DNA of 64,000 nucleotides from Variovorax sp. CF079 (GTDB taxonomy: Bacteria > Pseudomonadota > Gammaproteobacteria > Burkholderiales > Burkholderiaceae_C): contig NZ_FMZU01000021.1 of assembly GCF_900101545.1 (NCBI RefSeq), forward strand, positions 1 through 64,000, read 5' to 3'. The notes under the pieces are model-generated. The model worked only from the letters and a program-made list of their open reading frames with translations, was not told the origin of the DNA and made no database searches. Made by a program: the position numbers and the translations under genes. Numbering within the stretch: position 1 is the first letter of the stretch; every line of letters begins with the position of its first letter. Positions 1 through 14,668 of this stretch are shown here, piece by piece.

Positions 1-596
1 TCAACGACTGGTCGGCCCGCGACATTCAGGCCTGGGAGTACCAGCCGCTCGGGCCCTTCCTGTCGAAGAACTTCGCCAGCACGCTCTCGCCCTGGATCGT
101 GACGATGGAGGCGCTCGCGCCCTTCCGCGCCGCCTTCGAGCGCCCGGCCGGCGATCCGCAGCCGCTGCCCTACCTCGATGCACCCGCCAACCGCGAAAGC
201 GGCGCGCTCGACATCACGCTCGAGGTGTGGCTGCAGACGGCGAAGATGCGCGAAGCCGGCGAGGGCGCCGTGCGCCTCACGCACGGCAACGCCCGCGACG
301 CCGCCTACTGGACGGCCGCGCAGCTCGTCACGCACCACACGGTGAACGGCTGCAACCTGCAGCCGGGCGACCTGCTCGGTTCGGGCACGCTCTCGGGCCC
401 GAAGCCCGATGAGGCCGGCTCGCTGCTCGAGCTCACGCTGGGCGGCAAGCAGCCGATCCTGCTTCCCAACGGCGAGCGCCGTAGCTTCCTCGAAGACGGC
501 GATACGCTCAGCCTGCGGGGCTTCTGCGAGCGCGAAGGCGCGGTGCGCATCGGGCTGGGCGAAGTCAGCGCGACGGTCGAAGCGGCCGGCGCCTGA
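1..596 (+). CDS. fahA: fumarylacetoacetase, C-terminal part (5' end outside window)
   Basis: The reading frame is open from the left edge (first complete codon at base 3) to a TGA at 594-596, giving about 197 residues. Fumarylacetoacetase splits fumarylacetoacetate into fumarate and acetoacetate, the last step of homogentisate/tyrosine breakdown. Seen in the sequence: NDWSARDIQAWEY near the start, THGNARDAAYWTAAQLVTHH in the middle, and the family ending with LLGSGTLSGP followed by FLEDGD. These match the C-terminal half of the FAH catalytic domain. The homogentisate dioxygenase gene expected next to it is not in the window. The family is confident. The first roughly 220 residues are missing only because the window begins here. 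Confidence 0.93.
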   Translation, partial: NDWSARDIQAWEYQPLGPFLSKNFASTLSPWIVTMEALAPFRAAFERPAGDPQPLPYLDAPANRESGALDITLEVWLQTAKMREAGEGAVRLTHGNARDAAYWTAAQLVTHHTVNGCNLQPGDLLGSGTLSGPKPDEAGSLLELTLGGKQPILLPNGERRSFLEDGDTLSLRGFCEREGAVRIGLGEVSATVEAAGA

Positions 597-689
597 GCGT
601 TCACGGCCTCGGTTCGGACGAGGCACGCTCCTACGCGGCGTTCCGCGACCGGCCCCGATACTGCAAACCCTTGTTTCAGGGGTATTGCC

Positions 690-1052
690 GTGAACGTGCT
701 GATCGTCGACGACAACAAGGCCGCGGCCGATCTGCTGCGGGAACTGCTGGCGCTGCAGGACCATGAGGCGCATTGCACCTACACCGCGCAACAGGCGATC
801 GCCGCCGCCGCCGAGAAAGCCTTCGATGCGGCGCTGGTCGATCTGGTGCTGCCGGATCTCCCCGGCGCCGAGCTTGCGCGGCGCATGCGTGCAAGCGCCG
901 GGAACAAGCCGCTGTTGCTGATCGCGATCTCAGGCTTCGGCGCCGACGAGGCCGGCGGCACGACCACGCCGGGCCTGTTCGACCATCATCTGCAGAAGCC
1001 GATCGACTTCGAAGATCTGGATCGCATCCTGGCGCCGCCTGCCGCACGATGA
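690..1052 (+). CDS. single-domain response regulator (receiver only)
   Basis: This 120-residue protein is one receiver domain with no output domain. It has the acidic pair D8-D9, the likely phospho-acceptor D51 (in LVDLVLPD) and the conserved lysine K103 (in LQKP). GTG at 690 is chosen because it gives the canonical receiver start MNVLIVDD. Its stop overlaps the next gene's ATG by 4 bases, so the two are probably translationally coupled. Lone receivers usually pass phosphate to another protein or act by protein contact. Two hybrid kinases on the opposite strand nearby are plausible partners, but that is inference. Confidence 0.88.
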   Translation: MNVLIVDDNKAAADLLRELLALQDHEAHCTYTAQQAIAAAAEKAFDAALVDLVLPDLPGAELARRMRASAGNKPLLLIAISGFGADEAGGTTTPGLFDHHLQKPIDFEDLDRILAPPAAR

Positions 1053-1732
1053 AGGCAACCCCCGGAGCCCGCAGTTGGATGGCTGCCGGCGTGCGCCACG
1101 AACTGCTCACGCGCGTCTTCCCGGCGCTGCGCCACGACCTGGCGTCGCCGGTGTCGGTGATCCGGATGGCCATGCTGATGTTCAAGCGCCAGGCGACGGT
1201 GAAGCCCGCCGACGCCGCGGCCTGGCAGGAGAGAGTGGCGCTGGTGGAAGGCCAGGTCGGTGCGCTGGCGACCGGCGTGCGTTCCCTTCGCGACTGGGAG
1301 CTGGCCGTCAGCGACGAGGGCGTGACCCGCAGCGCGCTGGTGGCCCAGTGCACCGGGCTGATGCGCGCCGCCTTCGGACTGAACGGCATCCGGCTGCATG
1401 TCGGCGAGGGGCTGGCGCCCGGAGAGGGCGAGCAGCGCTTTCCGGCCGGCGCCGCGCTGCGCTACATGTGTCTCGGCGTCCTGAGCTATCTGCAGGACGG
1501 CGCACCGCAGCTCGGCGCGGTGCACATCGAACCCGAAGGCCGCGACATCGTGCGCTTCAGCGCGACACGCGGGGCAGCCGAGCTCGCGGAGCTGGCGGAT
1601 CCGCACCGGGCGCCACGCAAGCTGGCGATCGATGCCGTCGCGCTGCAGTTGCTGGCCGAAGACCTGGGCTACTTCGTGGCGCTGGACGGTGATACGGTGC
1701 GCCTCTCGCTGGTGCGCCGCTCGAACCAGTGA
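1049..1732 (+). CDS. H-box-containing signalling protein without an ATPase domain
   Basis: This 227-residue protein starts at an ATG that overlaps the stop of the preceding receiver gene. Residues 28-40 (RHDLASPVSVIRM) resemble a histidine-kinase H-box, with H29 in the phospho-acceptor place. The following helices could form a DHp-like hairpin. The C-terminal half has none of the N, G1 or G2 boxes of a HATPase domain that I can see. It may be a phosphotransfer protein, a degenerate kinase or a dimerisation partner for the adjacent receiver. I do not recognise a named family. Its 3' end overlaps by 64 bases the 3' end of the convergent hybrid-kinase gene. Confidence 0.72.
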   Translation: MKATPGARSWMAAGVRHELLTRVFPALRHDLASPVSVIRMAMLMFKRQATVKPADAAAWQERVALVEGQVGALATGVRSLRDWELAVSDEGVTRSALVAQCTGLMRAAFGLNGIRLHVGEGLAPGEGEQRFPAGAALRYMCLGVLSYLQDGAPQLGAVHIEPEGRDIVRFSATRGAAELAELADPHRAPRKLAIDAVALQLLAEDLGYFVALDGDTVRLSLVRRSNQ

Positions 1733-3911
1733 TGGATGCAGGCCAGGAGCGCATTCGGCTCCGCGGGCTTGACGAAGTGGTGATCGAAGCCGGCGCCGAG
1801 CGCGGCCTGGCGGTCTTCGTTCTGGCCGTAGCCGGTCAGCGCGATCAGCAGCGCGTCTTCGGTCTCGGGCATCTTGCGCATCCGGCGCGCGACCTCGTAG
1901 CCGTCGAGCAGCGGCAGTCCGATGTCCAGCACGACGACGCTGGGCCGGTACGCCGCGACGATCGCGAGCGCCTCCTCGCCATCGCCCGCCGTGCGAACCT
2001 GGTGGCCTTCGAGCTCGAGGACCGCCGCGACGCCTGCGGCCGCGTCCCGGTTGTCGTCGACGATCAGGATGCGCTGGGGCTCGAGGCGCGGCGCTGACGG
2101 GAGCGCGGACGCGGTCTGCCCGGCTTCGGGCACCGCCGCAACGCGCGGCAAGCGGATCTTGAACTCGGAGCCCCGGTCCCGCCCCTCGCTGAAGACCTCG
2201 ATCTGGCCGCCGTGCATCTCCGTCAGGCGCCGTGCCAGCGTCAGCCCGACGCCCAGCCCGCCCTGGGCGCGGTCGAGGCCGCGCTGGCCTTGCGCGAAGA
2301 GGTCGAAGATGCGCGTCAACAGTTCCTCGTCGATGCCGATGCCCTGGTCGCGCACCGAGACGACGATGTCGCCGTCCTCGAACCAGGAGGCCAGCGCAAT
2401 ATCGGTTCCCTCCGGGCTGTACTTGGCAGCGTTGTGCAGCAGGTTGGCGATCACCTGCGTGAGCCTGGCCACGTCGCCCAGAAGCCATGCCGGCTCTTCG
2501 GGTATCGCGACGCTCAACGCCTGGCGACGGCTGTCGATGAAGGGCTGCACCGTTTCCACGCCTTGAACGATCACCGTGTTGAGATCCATCGTCTCGCGCT
2601 TGAGCGCGATCTTGCCCTGGCTGATGCGGGCCACGTCGAGCAGCTCTTCGATCAGACGCGTCATCTGCCGCAGTTGCCGATCGGCGATGTCGAGCGCCCA
2701 CGTGACCCTGGGGTGCGGCGCGGCGACGCGGCGGATCACCTCGACGGCGGTATGAATGGGCGCCAGCGGATTGCGCAGCTCGTGCGACATCATCGCGAGG
2801 AACTCGTCCTTGCGCTGGTTGGACTGCTGCAGCTCTTCCTGCGCCGCCTGCCGCTCGAGGATTTCGCGCTGCAGGATGCGGTAGAGGCGCGCGTTCTCGA
2901 ACGCCGTCGCGGCCCGGGCCGCCAACTCGTCGACCATCCCGGCTTGGGCGCCGGCGTTCGAGTCGTCCGGATTGCCGGATGCGACCAGAACCGCGCCCAG
3001 AACACGTTCCCCGAAGACCATCGGCACGGCCGCGGCCGAGCGCAGCAGCGGGAACTCGGCGTCCGCCGGAGCGAGGCCGAACGATGCGGCCGTGAGCGGC
3101 TTCAGCGCTTCTTCCGCCACGGTGGTTCGCCGCCCGCGGTTCGCCGCGGCGTGCAGCGCGGCGCGGATGCCCGGGGCGAGCGCCGTTTCGGGGCCTGCGA
3201 ACCATTGAAGCCTCGCGTGGCCCGGCCGCACCGCCGCGGCAAGCATCTCTCCCGCGCCGAGCTCGGGGTCGATCAGGAGCAGCACGGCGAGCGGGGCCAG
3301 GCTGGGCACCAGCAGTTCGACCAGCTGGTTCATCGCGACCGTGATCTCCAGCGAGCTACTGAGCGCGCGACTCGCATGGGCGAGAAATGCGGAGCGCCTG
3401 TCGTTCTCCTCCGCGACGCGGCGAGCCGCCTGCGCCGCCATCATTGCGGCCCGCGCATCGGCCTGGCGCCGGACTTGGCGCCGCATCAGGTACAGCGAGA
3501 CGAAGACGCTCACCTTGCTGCGCAGGACCTCCGGCACCACGGGGGAGAGGATGTAGTCCACCGCGCCGAGCGAGTAGCCGCGCGCGGTCTGCATCTCGTC
3601 GGCGTAGGAGGTGATGAAGATGATCGGCGTATGGGCGCTTCGCCGATGCTGGCGGATCAGCGTCGCCGTCTCGAACCCGTCCATGCCGGGCATGTTGACG
3701 TCCAGCAGGATGACCGCGAACTCGCGCTGCAGGATCTCCCGCAGCGCATCGGTGCCCGAGCGCACCAGCACCAGGTTCTGGCCGAGGTCTTCGAGCACGG
3801 TCCGGAAGACCAGCAGCTTCTCGGGCAGATCGTCGACGACCAGGATGTCGGCCTTCTCGTCGAACGGCCCCCCGTCGGAGCCCCGTTCCTCGGGCAGTGC
3901 AGGAGGCTCTT

Positions 3912-3921
<10 letters not shown>
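1669..3921 (-). CDS. hybrid histidine kinase: REC-GAF-HisKA-HATPase-REC
   Basis: A 750-residue cytoplasmic hybrid kinase. Domains in order: an N-terminal receiver (about 25-140, D74 in ILLDVNMPG), a helical linker, a GAF-like sensor (about 190-345), a HisKA domain with H380 in MMSHELRNPLAP, a HATPase with N-box LLHNAAKYSPEG and G-boxes DQGIGI and GGLGVGL, and a C-terminal receiver (about 616-735, D666 in VVLDIGLP, K718). No membrane segment is visible. GTG at 3921 is chosen because it has a purine-rich GGGGGTGG just upstream and overlaps the stop of the upstream kinase gene by 10 bases. The frame is open further upstream only inside that gene. No DNA-binding output is present, so it probably belongs to a phosphorelay. 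Confidence 0.9.
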
Positions 3922-8885
<4,964 letters not shown>

Positions 8886-8928
8886 CTCTTGCCCCTCTCG
8901 GAGTGAGGAAAAAGTGCCTTAGACGAAA

Positions 8929-8950
8929 GCGGCGTGCCTCGGCACGCCGC
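8929..8950 (-). terminator. probable terminator of the thioesterase gene
   Basis: A perfect 10-base-pair stem (GCGGCGTGCC / GGCACGCCGC) with a 2-base loop lies 51 bases after the thioesterase stop. Read on the minus strand it is followed by TTTCGTC, a weak T-tract. It separates the thioesterase from the poly-HAMP kinase gene, which starts just beyond it. Confidence 0.6.
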
Positions 8951-9001
8951 AGTGTAGCCAGGGAGCGCCCGCTGCGGCATAGGCAGCCGGAGCGTTTGCG
9001 A

Positions 9002-9451
9002 CTAGCCGCCGCCCGAAGCGGCGCGCGAGGCCTCGAGGTGTGTACGTGCCCGCTCCGCCAGCGCCATCTCGCCCGGGGTTCCCGGCGTGAAGCTGTCGAC
9101 CGGCAGCGGCCGGCCGTGCGAGTCGACCGAGACGAAGACGACCAGGCACTCGGTGGTCTTCTGCATCTCGCCGCCCTTCATGTCGCCGCTGCGCACCTCG
9201 ACCGAGATGTTCATGCTGCTGCTGCCGGTGTAGGCGAGCCGCGCCTCGACCTCGACCAGGTCGCCGATCATGATCGGCCGGTGGAAGCGGATGCTGCCGA
9301 TGAACACCGTCACGCAGTAGCGCTTGGACCAGCTGGTCGCGCAGGCGTAGCCGGCCTCGTCGATCCATTTCATGACGGTGCCGCCGTGGACCTTGCCGCC
9401 GAAGTTGACGGTGCTGGGTTCGGCCAGGAAACGCAGGGTGATCGAGCTCAT
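9002..9451 (-). CDS. acyl-CoA thioesterase, hotdog fold
   Basis: This 149-residue single-hotdog protein resembles the YciA/acyl-CoA thioesterase group. VNFGGKVHGGTVMKWIDEAG near residues 15-35 carries the family's catalytic aspartate, and IGSIRFHRPIMIGDLVEV is the typical second core strand-turn. It would hydrolyse acyl-CoA thioesters in the cytoplasm, with unknown chain preference. The last 20 or so residues are low-complexity and glycine/alanine-rich. It stands alone between a terminator-like hairpin and the convergently oriented end of no other gene; the LysR gene upstream is on the same strand. Confidence 0.87.
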   Translation of the reverse strand: MSSITLRFLAEPSTVNFGGKVHGGTVMKWIDEAGYACATSWSKRYCVTVFIGSIRFHRPIMIGDLVEVEARLAYTGSSSMNISVEVRSGDMKGGEMQKTTECLVVFVSVDSHGRPLPVDSFTPGTPGEMALAERARTHLEASRAASGGG

Positions 9452-9496
9452 GGAGTGCCTGGGCGATGAGTTGATGTCGTGGGGCGCCCGCGGCGA

Positions 9497-10411
9497 TTAT
9501 GTGAGCGGCGAAGCGGTTTGGGCGCCGAAAAGTTGAGCCACCGTGCGCCTGAGCCACGCATTGCCCGGATCGGCGTGGAAGCGCTCGTGCCAGTGCTGCT
9601 TGACGGCATAGGACGGCAGCGCGAAAGGCGGCTCCAGCAGCTTCACCGGCTCCTGCGTGGCCAGTACCTCGCCGAGGATGCGCGGCACGATCACGACCAG
9701 CTCGGTGTGGGCGACGATGCGCGCCACGCTGAGAAAACTCGACAAGCGCACGACCACGTTGCGCGCCAGGCCGAGGCGGGCGATGGTCTTGTCGACGATC
9801 GCATGGCCGGTGCCCGAGGACGAGATCACCGCATGCGCTTCGGCCTCGAAGCGCTTCTTCGTGAGCCGCTCGCCGATGCGCGGATGGTTCCGCGCCACCA
9901 GGCAGACGAAGTTCTGCATGAAGAGCGTCTGCTGGTAGAAGCCGGCATCGAGCTGCGGCATGAAGCCCACCGCCAGGTCGACCTCGCCGTCTTCCAGCCG
10001 GCGGCCGCTCTCGGTCGAGATGATCTCGGTCTCGATGTGCACGCCGGGCGCCGTGCGGCGCAGGTGGTCGAGCAGCCCGGGCAGGATCACCACCTCGCTG
10101 ATGTCGGTCATGCAGATGCGGAAGTTGCGACTCGCCGCGCCGGGGTCGAAGCTGCTGCGGCTGCCGCGCGCCTGCTCGAGCTGCGCGAGCGCCTCCCGCA
10201 CGTGGGTGTAGATGCGCTGGGCATAGGGCGTGGGCTGCATGCCTTGCGCGGTGCGCGCGAACAGCCGGTCGTCGAAATGCGCGCGCAGCTTGTTGAGCAT
10301 GGTGCTGGCCGCGGCCTGCGCCATGTCGAGGCGCTCGGCCGCCTTCGAGACGCTGCCGGTCTTGTAGACCTCGTCGAAGACCGCGAGCCATTCGAGATCG
10401 AGCTTGGACAT
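9497..10411 (-). CDS. LysR-type regulator, divergent from the gentisate cluster
   Basis: A 304-residue LysR-family activator. The winged helix-turn-helix occupies about residues 5-65 ([24 protein letters not shown]), followed by a two-lobed effector-binding domain. It most resembles the NahR/NodD-like branch, whose members answer aromatic acids. It is divergent from gentisate dioxygenase, with a 121-base shared control region, which is the usual arrangement for a LysR protein and its target. 3-Hydroxybenzoate or gentisate is therefore a reasonable inducer guess, but this is inferred from position only. Confidence 0.88.
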   Translation of the reverse strand: MSKLDLEWLAVFDEVYKTGSVSKAAERLDMAQAAASTMLNKLRAHFDDRLFARTAQGMQPTPYAQRIYTHVREALAQLEQARGSRSSFDPGAASRNFRICMTDISEVVILPGLLDHLRRTAPGVHIETEIISTESGRRLEDGEVDLAVGFMPQLDAGFYQQTLFMQNFVCLVARNHPRIGERLTKKRFEAEAHAVISSSGTGHAIVDKTIARLGLARNVVVRLSSFLSVARIVAHTELVVIVPRILGEVLATQEPVKLLEPPFALPSYAVKQHWHERFHADPGNAWLRRTVAQLFGAQTASPLT

Positions 10412-10439
10412 GGGATTTCCTTCGCAATGCAGCCACCAT

Positions 10440-10454
10440 TATCGAAAATCGAGA
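10440..10454. promoter_or_regulatory. candidate LysR operator dyad
   Basis: Between the divergent LysR and gentisate dioxygenase genes lies TATCGAAAATCGAGA, with perfect TCGA arms separated by AAA and one further imperfect pair. It is placed where a LysR activator would be expected to bind. The assignment rests on symmetry and position only. Confidence 0.35.
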
Positions 10455-10532
10455 TTCCGAGTATTGAGTACACGTCTTGAACAAATAGTGGTGCGGACAA
10501 ACAATGCAGTCACCCCTCGGAGACATGCCCAG

Positions 10533-11603
10533 ATGAACACCGCCCCCCAGGCCGCGCGCGCCGACGCCGCCGAGCGCCGCGACTACTACGAGCGCATCCG
10601 CCCGCTGCACCTCACGCCGCTGTGGGAGTCGCTGCATGCGCTGGTGCCGCGCGAGCCGCAGACGCCCTGCGTGCCCGCGCTCTGGCGCTACGACGAGATC
10701 CGCCCGCTCCTGATGGAGTCGGCCGCGCTGATCACGGCCGAGGAGGCGGTGCGCCGCGTGCTGGTGCTGGAGAACCCGGCGATCCCGGGCCGTTCGTCGA
10801 TCACGCAATCGCTCTATGCCGGCCTGCAGCTCATCATGCCGGGTGAGGTCGCGCCCTCGCACCGGCATGTGCAGTCGGCGCTGCGCTTCATCGTGGACGG
10901 CAAGGGCGCCTACACCACGGTGGGCGGCGAGCGCACCACCATGTACCCGGGCGACTTCATCATCACGCCCTCGTGGGCCTGGCACGACCACGGCAACGAG
11001 GGCATCGAAGGCGTGGCCGAGCCGGTGGTGTGGCTCGACGGGCTCGACATCCCGATGCTGCGCTTCTTCGACGCCGGCTTCGCCGAGAACGACGACGCCA
11101 AGGTGCAGCACGTCGCGCGGCCCGAGGGTCACAGCCTGGCGCGCTTCGGCCACAACATGGTGCCGGTGCGCCATGACCACAGCGCGCCCACGTCGCCGAT
11201 CTTCAACTACCCCTATGCACGCAGCCGCGAGGCGCTGGCGCAGCTGCAGGAGCAGGAGGCGCCCGACGCCTGGCTGGGCCACAAGCTGCGCTACATCAAC
11301 CCGCTGACCGGCGGCTCGCCGATGCCGACCATCGCGACGAACCTGCAACTGCTGCCGAAGGGCTTCGCGGGCAAGACGCACCGCGCGACCGACGGCACGG
11401 TCTACAGCGTGGTCGAGGGCCGCGGCACGGCCGAGATCGGCGGCCAGCGCTTCGACTTCGGTCCGCGCGACACCTTCGTCGTGCCCTCGTGGGCGCCGCT
11501 GCGCCTCGCGGCGAGCGAGGAGGTGGTGCTGTTCAGTTTTTCCGACCGGCCCGTTCAACAGGCGATGGGCGTGCTGCGCGAAGCCTTTCTCGACAACGCC
11601 TGA
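10533..11603 (+). CDS. gentisate 1,2-dioxygenase
   Basis: A 356-residue bicupin ring-cleavage enzyme that converts gentisate and O2 to maleylpyruvate using Fe(II). The N-terminal cupin holds the likely iron ligands H110 and H112 (in [12 protein letters not shown]) and H151 (in WHDHGNEG). The C-terminal cupin keeps [17 protein letters not shown]. Length and layout fit the bacterial gentisate dioxygenase family. ATG at 10533 is chosen as the first in-frame ATG that gives the family's N-terminus; the open frame extends further upstream into the control region. It is the first gene of a run that includes a fumarylpyruvate-type hydrolase and 3-hydroxybenzoate 6-hydroxylase. Confidence 0.93.
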   Translation: MNTAPQAARADAAERRDYYERIRPLHLTPLWESLHALVPREPQTPCVPALWRYDEIRPLLMESAALITAEEAVRRVLVLENPAIPGRSSITQSLYAGLQLIMPGEVAPSHRHVQSALRFIVDGKGAYTTVGGERTTMYPGDFIITPSWAWHDHGNEGIEGVAEPVVWLDGLDIPMLRFFDAGFAENDDAKVQHVARPEGHSLARFGHNMVPVRHDHSAPTSPIFNYPYARSREALAQLQEQEAPDAWLGHKLRYINPLTGGSPMPTIATNLQLLPKGFAGKTHRATDGTVYSVVEGRGTAEIGGQRFDFGPRDTFVVPSWAPLRLAASEEVVLFSFSDRPVQQAMGVLREAFLDNA

Positions 11604-11669
11604 CCCGCGCTGCCCCGGCAGCCTTCTCCTTTCTCGATCCCCATGCGCCGCACCGCGGCAGGAGTTCTC

Positions 11670-12374
11670 ATGTCTTTCGTCCTCACTCCCCCGGCCGTCG
11701 TCGGCCTTCCCGTCGCCGGCTCGTCCGACCTGTTCCCGGTTCGCCGCGTCTACTGCGTGGGCCGCAACTACGCGGCGCATGCGCGCGAGATGGGCTTCGA
11801 CCCCGACCGCGAGCCGCCCTTCTTCTTCTGCAAGCCGAACGACGATGCGTCGATCGTGCCGGTGCCCGCGGGTGAAACGGTGGGCATTCCCTACCCAGGC
11901 CAGACCGCCAATTACCACTATGAAGCCGAGCTCGTGGTGCTGATCGGCGAGGGCGGCCGGGACATCGCGGTCGAGGACGCGGCGAAGCACATCTACGGCT
12001 ATGCGGTCGGCCTCGACATGACGCGCCGCGACCTGCAGATGAAGATGCGCGAGCAGGGCCGGCCCTGGGAGATCGGCAAGGCCTTCGACTTCTCGGCGCC
12101 GGTCGGCGTGGTGCGTCGGTTCGCCGAGTCGGGCGAGGTCGCGGCCGGCGCGATCACGCTCGAAGTGAACGGCGAAACGCGCCAGAAGAGCGACATCCGC
12201 AACCTGATCTGGTCGGTAAACGAGGTCATCGCGAACCTGTCGACGCTGTTCGCGCTGCAGCCCGGCGACCTGATCTTCACCGGCACGCCCGAAGGCGTGG
12301 GTGCGGTGCAGCGCGGGCAGACCATGCAGGTGCGCATCGACGGCCTCGAGCCGATCGCAGTGCGAGTGGAATGA
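11670..12374 (+). CDS. fumarylpyruvate hydrolase, FAH family
   Basis: A 234-residue protein of the fumarylacetoacetate hydrolase superfamily, of the short type that hydrolyses fumarylpyruvate to fumarate and pyruvate at the end of the gentisate pathway. It has [12 protein letters not shown] near residue 31, the metal ligands E85 and E87 (in [11 protein letters not shown]) and D116 (in [10 protein letters not shown]), and FTGTPEGVG near the end. ATG at 11670 is preferred over one 27 bases upstream because AGGAG sits 6 bases before it. The stop overlaps the next gene's start by 4 bases. A strict maleylpyruvate hydrolase role cannot be excluded, since no isomerase gene is nearby. Confidence 0.88.
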   Translation: MSFVLTPPAVVGLPVAGSSDLFPVRRVYCVGRNYAAHAREMGFDPDREPPFFFCKPNDDASIVPVPAGETVGIPYPGQTANYHYEAELVVLIGEGGRDIAVEDAAKHIYGYAVGLDMTRRDLQMKMREQGRPWEIGKAFDFSAPVGVVRRFAESGEVAAGAITLEVNGETRQKSDIRNLIWSVNEVIANLSTLFALQPGDLIFTGTPEGVGAVQRGQTMQVRIDGLEPIAVRVE

Positions 12375-13591
12375 GCAAGACGCAGAACTCCAAGCCTTCG
12401 GTGCTGCTGGTCGGCGGCGGCATCGGCGGCATGGCGGCGGCGCTGGCGCTGGCTCGGCTCGGCATTTCGATCGACCTGCTGGAGCAGAGCGCGGCCATCG
12501 GCGAGATCGGCGCCGGCCTGCAGCTGGGCCCCAATGCCTTTGCCGCACTCGATGCCCTGGGCGTCGGCGAAGCGGTGCGGCGCGGCTCGGTCTTCACCGA
12601 CCGGCTGGTGATGATGGATGCCGTCGACTGCAGCGAGGTGGCCTCGGTGCCGGTGGGCGAGGCCTTCCGCGCGCGCTTTCGCAATCCGTATGCGGTGAGC
12701 CATCGCGCCGACCTGCATGGCGCGATCCACGAGGCGGTCAAAGAGCATCCGCTGATCCGCTTCCACACCTCGGCGCAGGTCGAGCACCTGGACATCGGCG
12801 GCAGCGGCGTGACGGCGGTCACGCGCGACGGCCGGCGCTTCCATGCCGATGCGATCGTCGGCTGTGACGGCGTCAAATCGGTGGTGCGTGCCAGGCTCGT
12901 CGGCGATGCGCCACGCGTTTCGGGCCACGTGGTCTACCGCGCCGTGGTGCCGGCCGCCGACATGCCCGAAGACCTGCGCTGGAACGCGCCGGTGGTCTGG
13001 GCCGGCCCCAACTGCCACCTGGTGCACTACCCGCTGCGCCATGGCGAGCAATACAACCTGGTCGTGACCTTCCACAGCCGTGAGCAGGAAGAGTGGGGCG
13101 TGACCGAGGGCAGCAAGAAGGAAGTGCTGTCCTACTTCGAAGGCGTGCACGCGCGCCCGCGCCAGCTGCTGGACCGGCCCACCTCCTGGCGCCGCTGGAG
13201 CACCGCCGACCGCGATCCGGTCGCGAACTGGAGCGAAGGTCCGGCCACGCTCTTGGGCGATGCGGCCCATCCGATGACGCAGTACCTCGCGCAGGGCGCC
13301 TGCATGGCGCTCGAAGACGCGGTGACGCTGGGCGCGGCGGTCGAGGCCTGCGAGTTCGACCTGCCCACCGCCTTCCAGCTCTATGCGTCGGCCCGCGTGG
13401 CACGCACGGCCCGCGTCGTGCTGTCGGTGCGCGAGATGGGCCGGCTCTACCACGCCAAGGGCATTGAGCGCCTGGTGCGCAACAGCCTGTGGACCGGCCG
13501 CACGCCCGAGCGCTTCTACGACGCAGTCGAATGGCTCTACGCATGGAACCCGGCTCAAAGCTTGGCCGACGCGCAGCGCACCGCGGCCTGA
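12371..13591 (+). CDS. 3-hydroxybenzoate 6-monooxygenase (FAD)
   Basis: A 406-residue class A flavoprotein hydroxylase. The dinucleotide-binding motif GGGIGG is at residues 15-20, an acidic strand end follows, and the second FAD motif [16 protein letters not shown] lies near residue 295. It would convert 3-hydroxybenzoate plus NADH and O2 to gentisate, feeding the dioxygenase encoded two genes upstream. The start overlaps the hydrolase stop, which supports a single transcript. Salicylate 1-hydroxylases are close relatives, but the gentisate context makes the 6-hydroxylase the better call. Confidence 0.87.
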   Translation: MSKTQNSKPSVLLVGGGIGGMAAALALARLGISIDLLEQSAAIGEIGAGLQLGPNAFAALDALGVGEAVRRGSVFTDRLVMMDAVDCSEVASVPVGEAFRARFRNPYAVSHRADLHGAIHEAVKEHPLIRFHTSAQVEHLDIGGSGVTAVTRDGRRFHADAIVGCDGVKSVVRARLVGDAPRVSGHVVYRAVVPAADMPEDLRWNAPVVWAGPNCHLVHYPLRHGEQYNLVVTFHSREQEEWGVTEGSKKEVLSYFEGVHARPRQLLDRPTSWRRWSTADRDPVANWSEGPATLLGDAAHPMTQYLAQGACMALEDAVTLGAAVEACEFDLPTAFQLYASARVARTARVVLSVREMGRLYHAKGIERLVRNSLWTGRTPERFYDAVEWLYAWNPAQSLADAQRTAA

Positions 13592-13635
13592 GACAACCCG
13601 CCTTATTTCAACGACACACCACGGAGACAAACCGC

Positions 13636-14610
13636 ATGAAACCCATCCTCCCGCTGATCGCCGGCCTCGCCGCCGCCCTCTTCACCGCCGGCGCCGCGGC
13701 GCAATCGGCCGCCGACTACCCGAGCAAGCCCGTCACCCTGATCACGCCCTTCGCCGCCGGCAGCGGGCCGGACGCGGTGCTGCGGCTGGTCTCCGACAAG
13801 CTGGGGCGGCTCTGGAACCAGCGCGTGGTGGTGGACAACAGGCCCGGCGGCGGCGGCTTCATCGCGATCGACCAGGCCCGGCGCGCGGCGCCCGACGGCT
13901 ACACCCTGCTGCAGCTCGACAGCGAGCATGTCGCCGCGCTGCCGCATCTGTACAAGTCGCGCAATTTCGTGACGCTGCAGCACTTCGACCCGGTGGCCTC
14001 GCTGTTCCGCACGCCCTTCTTCGTCGCCGTGGCCAGCGACTCGAAGTGGAAGAACATGAGCGACCTGGTCGCTGCCGCCAAGTCCAACCCGGTGAGCTAC
14101 GGCTCCTGGGGCGTCGGCAGCGCCGGCCACCTGGGCGCGCAGCAGCTCGAGTCCCTGGCCGGCGTGCACATGCAGCATGTGCCCTACCGCGAAGTCTCCC
14201 AGCTCTACGCCAACGTGGGCTCGGGCGATGTGCCGTGGAGCTTCGCGACCATCCCCTCCAGCCAGGGCGTCTACAAGGCCGGCAAGCTGCGCTACATCGC
14301 GATTGCGGCGCCCCAGCGCATTCCGCAAATGCCCGATGTGCCCACCATGGCCGAGGCCGGCGGCCCGGCGAGCCTGTACGTGAGCTCCTTCGTCTCGCTG
14401 CTCACGCCCAAGGGCGTGCCGCCGGCGATCAGGGCCAGGATCCATGCCGACGTCGCCAAGGTCATCGCCGACCCCGAGATCCGCGCGCGCTTCGACACCT
14501 TCGCCTTCGAGCCGCTGGCCTGGTCGCCGGAGGAGATCCAGCGGCAGGCCGAGGCCAAGTCCAAGGTCTATGGGGAACTGGTTCGGCGGGGCAATATCAG
14601 CCTCGAGTAA
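13636..14610 (+). CDS. Bug/TctC-family periplasmic receptor (first)
   Basis: A 324-residue secreted solute receptor of the tripartite tricarboxylate (TctC/Bug) family. Residues 1-22 form a signal peptide ending in AGAAAQ. The mature protein opens with YPSKPVTLITPFAAGSGPD, the family's ligand-pocket signature, and carries VVVDNRPGGGG and YGSWGVGSAGHLGAQ. A GGAGA ribosome site precedes the ATG. It follows the 3-hydroxybenzoate hydroxylase gene after 44 bases, so the ligand may be an aromatic acid; no TctA/TctB membrane genes are in the window. Confidence 0.9.
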   Translation: MKPILPLIAGLAAALFTAGAAAQSAADYPSKPVTLITPFAAGSGPDAVLRLVSDKLGRLWNQRVVVDNRPGGGGFIAIDQARRAAPDGYTLLQLDSEHVAALPHLYKSRNFVTLQHFDPVASLFRTPFFVAVASDSKWKNMSDLVAAAKSNPVSYGSWGVGSAGHLGAQQLESLAGVHMQHVPYREVSQLYANVGSGDVPWSFATIPSSQGVYKAGKLRYIAIAAPQRIPQMPDVPTMAEAGGPASLYVSSFVSLLTPKGVPPAIRARIHADVAKVIADPEIRARFDTFAFEPLAWSPEEIQRQAEAKSKVYGELVRRGNISLE

Positions 14611-14668
14611 CGCCTGGTCACAACTCGGCTTTATCCTTCGCTTCTCTTTCCATTCCCGCTTCACTCCC

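Noticed and set aside
8919-12548. Very long minus-strand open frame across the gentisate genes and the LysR gene
   Set aside because: Its translation is low-complexity and covers well-supported genes (gentisate dioxygenase, FAH-type hydrolase) on the other strand.
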